From assembly GCA_016929355.1 (NCBI GenBank), contig JAFGJA010000164.1, positions 1 to 6,114 of the forward strand: a stretch of DNA of 6,114 nt. Reading direction: 5' to 3'. The notes beneath the pieces are model-generated. The model did not search any database. It was not told the DNA's origin and was given only the letters and a program-made list of their open reading frames with translations. The first letter of the stretch is position 1, and every line of letters starts with the position of its first letter. This stretch comes from Anaerolineae bacterium. Its GTDB lineage: Bacteria > Chloroflexota > Anaerolineae > Aggregatilineales > Aggregatilineaceae. Made by a program: the position numbers and the translations under genes. Shown here piece after piece: positions 5,573-6,114 of this stretch.

Positions 5573-5601
5573 TTGATTTCCCTCCCCGATCAGCATATTC
5601 T
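5573..5601 (+). promoter_or_regulatory. Possible promoter of the zinc-ribbon/FHA gene
   Basis: TTGATT (5573-5578) and TATTCT (5596-5601) are separated by 17 bp, with a start expected near 5608, about 31 nt before ATG 5639. Each hexamer matches 4 of 6 consensus bases, so the call is modest. No terminator is visible between the SGNH gene and this point, so readthrough from upstream is also possible. Confidence 0.4.
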
Positions 5602-5638
5602 AAGAGCGTGTGCATTCATGCAACGAAGGGCTACTGGG

Positions 5639-6114
5639 ATGGCTAAACAACCGAAAACAACACCCATTGATGATGGTGTATGCCCCGAATGCGGCGAACC
5701 GTTGGGCACGGGTAAATTATGCCCGCACTGCGAATTAATTCTAAAAATAGACCCGAATCGAACGCCGGCGAATATTCTGCCAAGCGATCCCTCACTCTGG
5801 CCGAATGACATCTCGCAAACATACCGTTTTGAACCCACGATGACGGCGGTCTTTCAACTGCTGCCATCGGGCACGGTTTTTTCCTACACGCTGGCAACAC
5901 CGTTGATTGTGGGGCGGGGAGCGCTATGTATTCCGGGTAATTTACTCGATCTCAGCCCGTTTCAAGGCGAGCGGCACGGGGTTTCGCGCGAACACTGCCG
6001 GTTTTGGCGGCAAAACGACTGCCTCTTGATGGCTGATTTAGGCAGCACCAATGGGACCTACCTCAAAGGGCAGCGCGTCACGCCCTTTCACCCCTATGTG
6101 GTCCGGCATGATAC
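5639..6114 (+). CDS. Zinc-ribbon and FHA-domain protein, 3' end outside window
   Basis: The frame is open from ATG 5639 to the window edge, giving 158 full codons. AAGG at 5626-5629 lies 9 nt before this ATG. An in-frame ATG at 5618 would add seven residues but has a poorer ribosome site. The N-terminus has a small zinc ribbon: Cys15-PE-Cys18 and Cys28-PH-Cys31. A linker follows, then an FHA domain from about residue 70. The FHA motifs are complete so far: GRG (92-94), GVSREH with Ser116 and His119, and LGSTNGTYLKG (134-144) with Asn138-Gly139. FHA domains bind phosphothreonine peptides, so the protein probably works with a Ser/Thr kinase encoded elsewhere. No membrane segment is seen in the visible part. 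The last FHA strands and any further domain lie beyond the window. Confidence 0.88.
   Translation, partial: MAKQPKTTPIDDGVCPECGEPLGTGKLCPHCELILKIDPNRTPANILPSDPSLWPNDISQTYRFEPTMTAVFQLLPSGTVFSYTLATPLIVGRGALCIPGNLLDLSPFQGERHGVSREHCRFWRQNDCLLMADLGSTNGTYLKGQRVTPFHPYVVRHD

Noticed and set aside
5590..5900. Two overlapping short frames on the - strand
   Set aside because: Both lie opposite the zinc ribbon and early FHA region, whose conserved cysteines and FHA motifs show that the + strand is coding.

Overview
The window looks like a chromosomal stretch from a Gram-negative-staining or environmental bacterium, most plausibly a member of the Chloroflexota (Anaerolineae-like). This rests on gene style, not on a phylogenetic marker: a large soluble multi-GAF histidine kinase, a zinc-ribbon/FHA protein, an actinobacterial-type inositol-phosphate synthase end, interspersed hairpins and a heptamer array, and moderately high GC. 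Treat the taxon as inference.

Layout. (1) Positions 1-177 hold the C-terminal end of a myo-inositol-1-phosphate synthase (ino1), read on the + strand. (2) Positions 178-417 are a busy intergenic region: an array of TCAGC-core heptamers, a terminator-like hairpin that is copy 1 of a 46-bp repeat, an extended -10 promoter, and then a second intrinsic terminator lying inside the leader of the next gene. (3) Positions 418-1458 encode an exported alpha/beta hydrolase with a signal peptide. (4) Positions 1459-1584, between convergent genes, hold a palindromic hairpin and copy 2 of the 46-bp hairpin repeat. (5) Positions 1585-4296 on the - strand encode a 903-residue cytoplasmic sensor histidine kinase with about four GAF domains. 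(6) Positions 4297-4453 are a compact divergent promoter region with two back-to-back promoters and a direct repeat between them. (7) Positions 4454-5551 encode a membrane-anchored SGNH/GDSL-like protein. (8) Positions 5552-5638 are a short gap with a possible promoter. (9) From 5639 to the window edge runs the N-terminal part of a zinc-ribbon + FHA protein, cut by the end of the window.

The genes do not form one obvious pathway. The kinase has no adjacent response regulator in view. The divergent kinase and SGNH genes share a control region and could be co-regulated. The FHA protein implies Ser/Thr phospho-signalling elsewhere in the genome. No CRISPR array, transposase, tRNA or rRNA was seen. 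The most unusual features are non-coding: the hairpin repeat on both sides of the hydrolase gene, and the promoter-to-terminator unit of about 98 nt upstream of it.

For three genes the longest open frame overextends the start. Ribosome-binding sites and promoters favour ATG 418, ATG 4296 (- strand) and GTG 4454.
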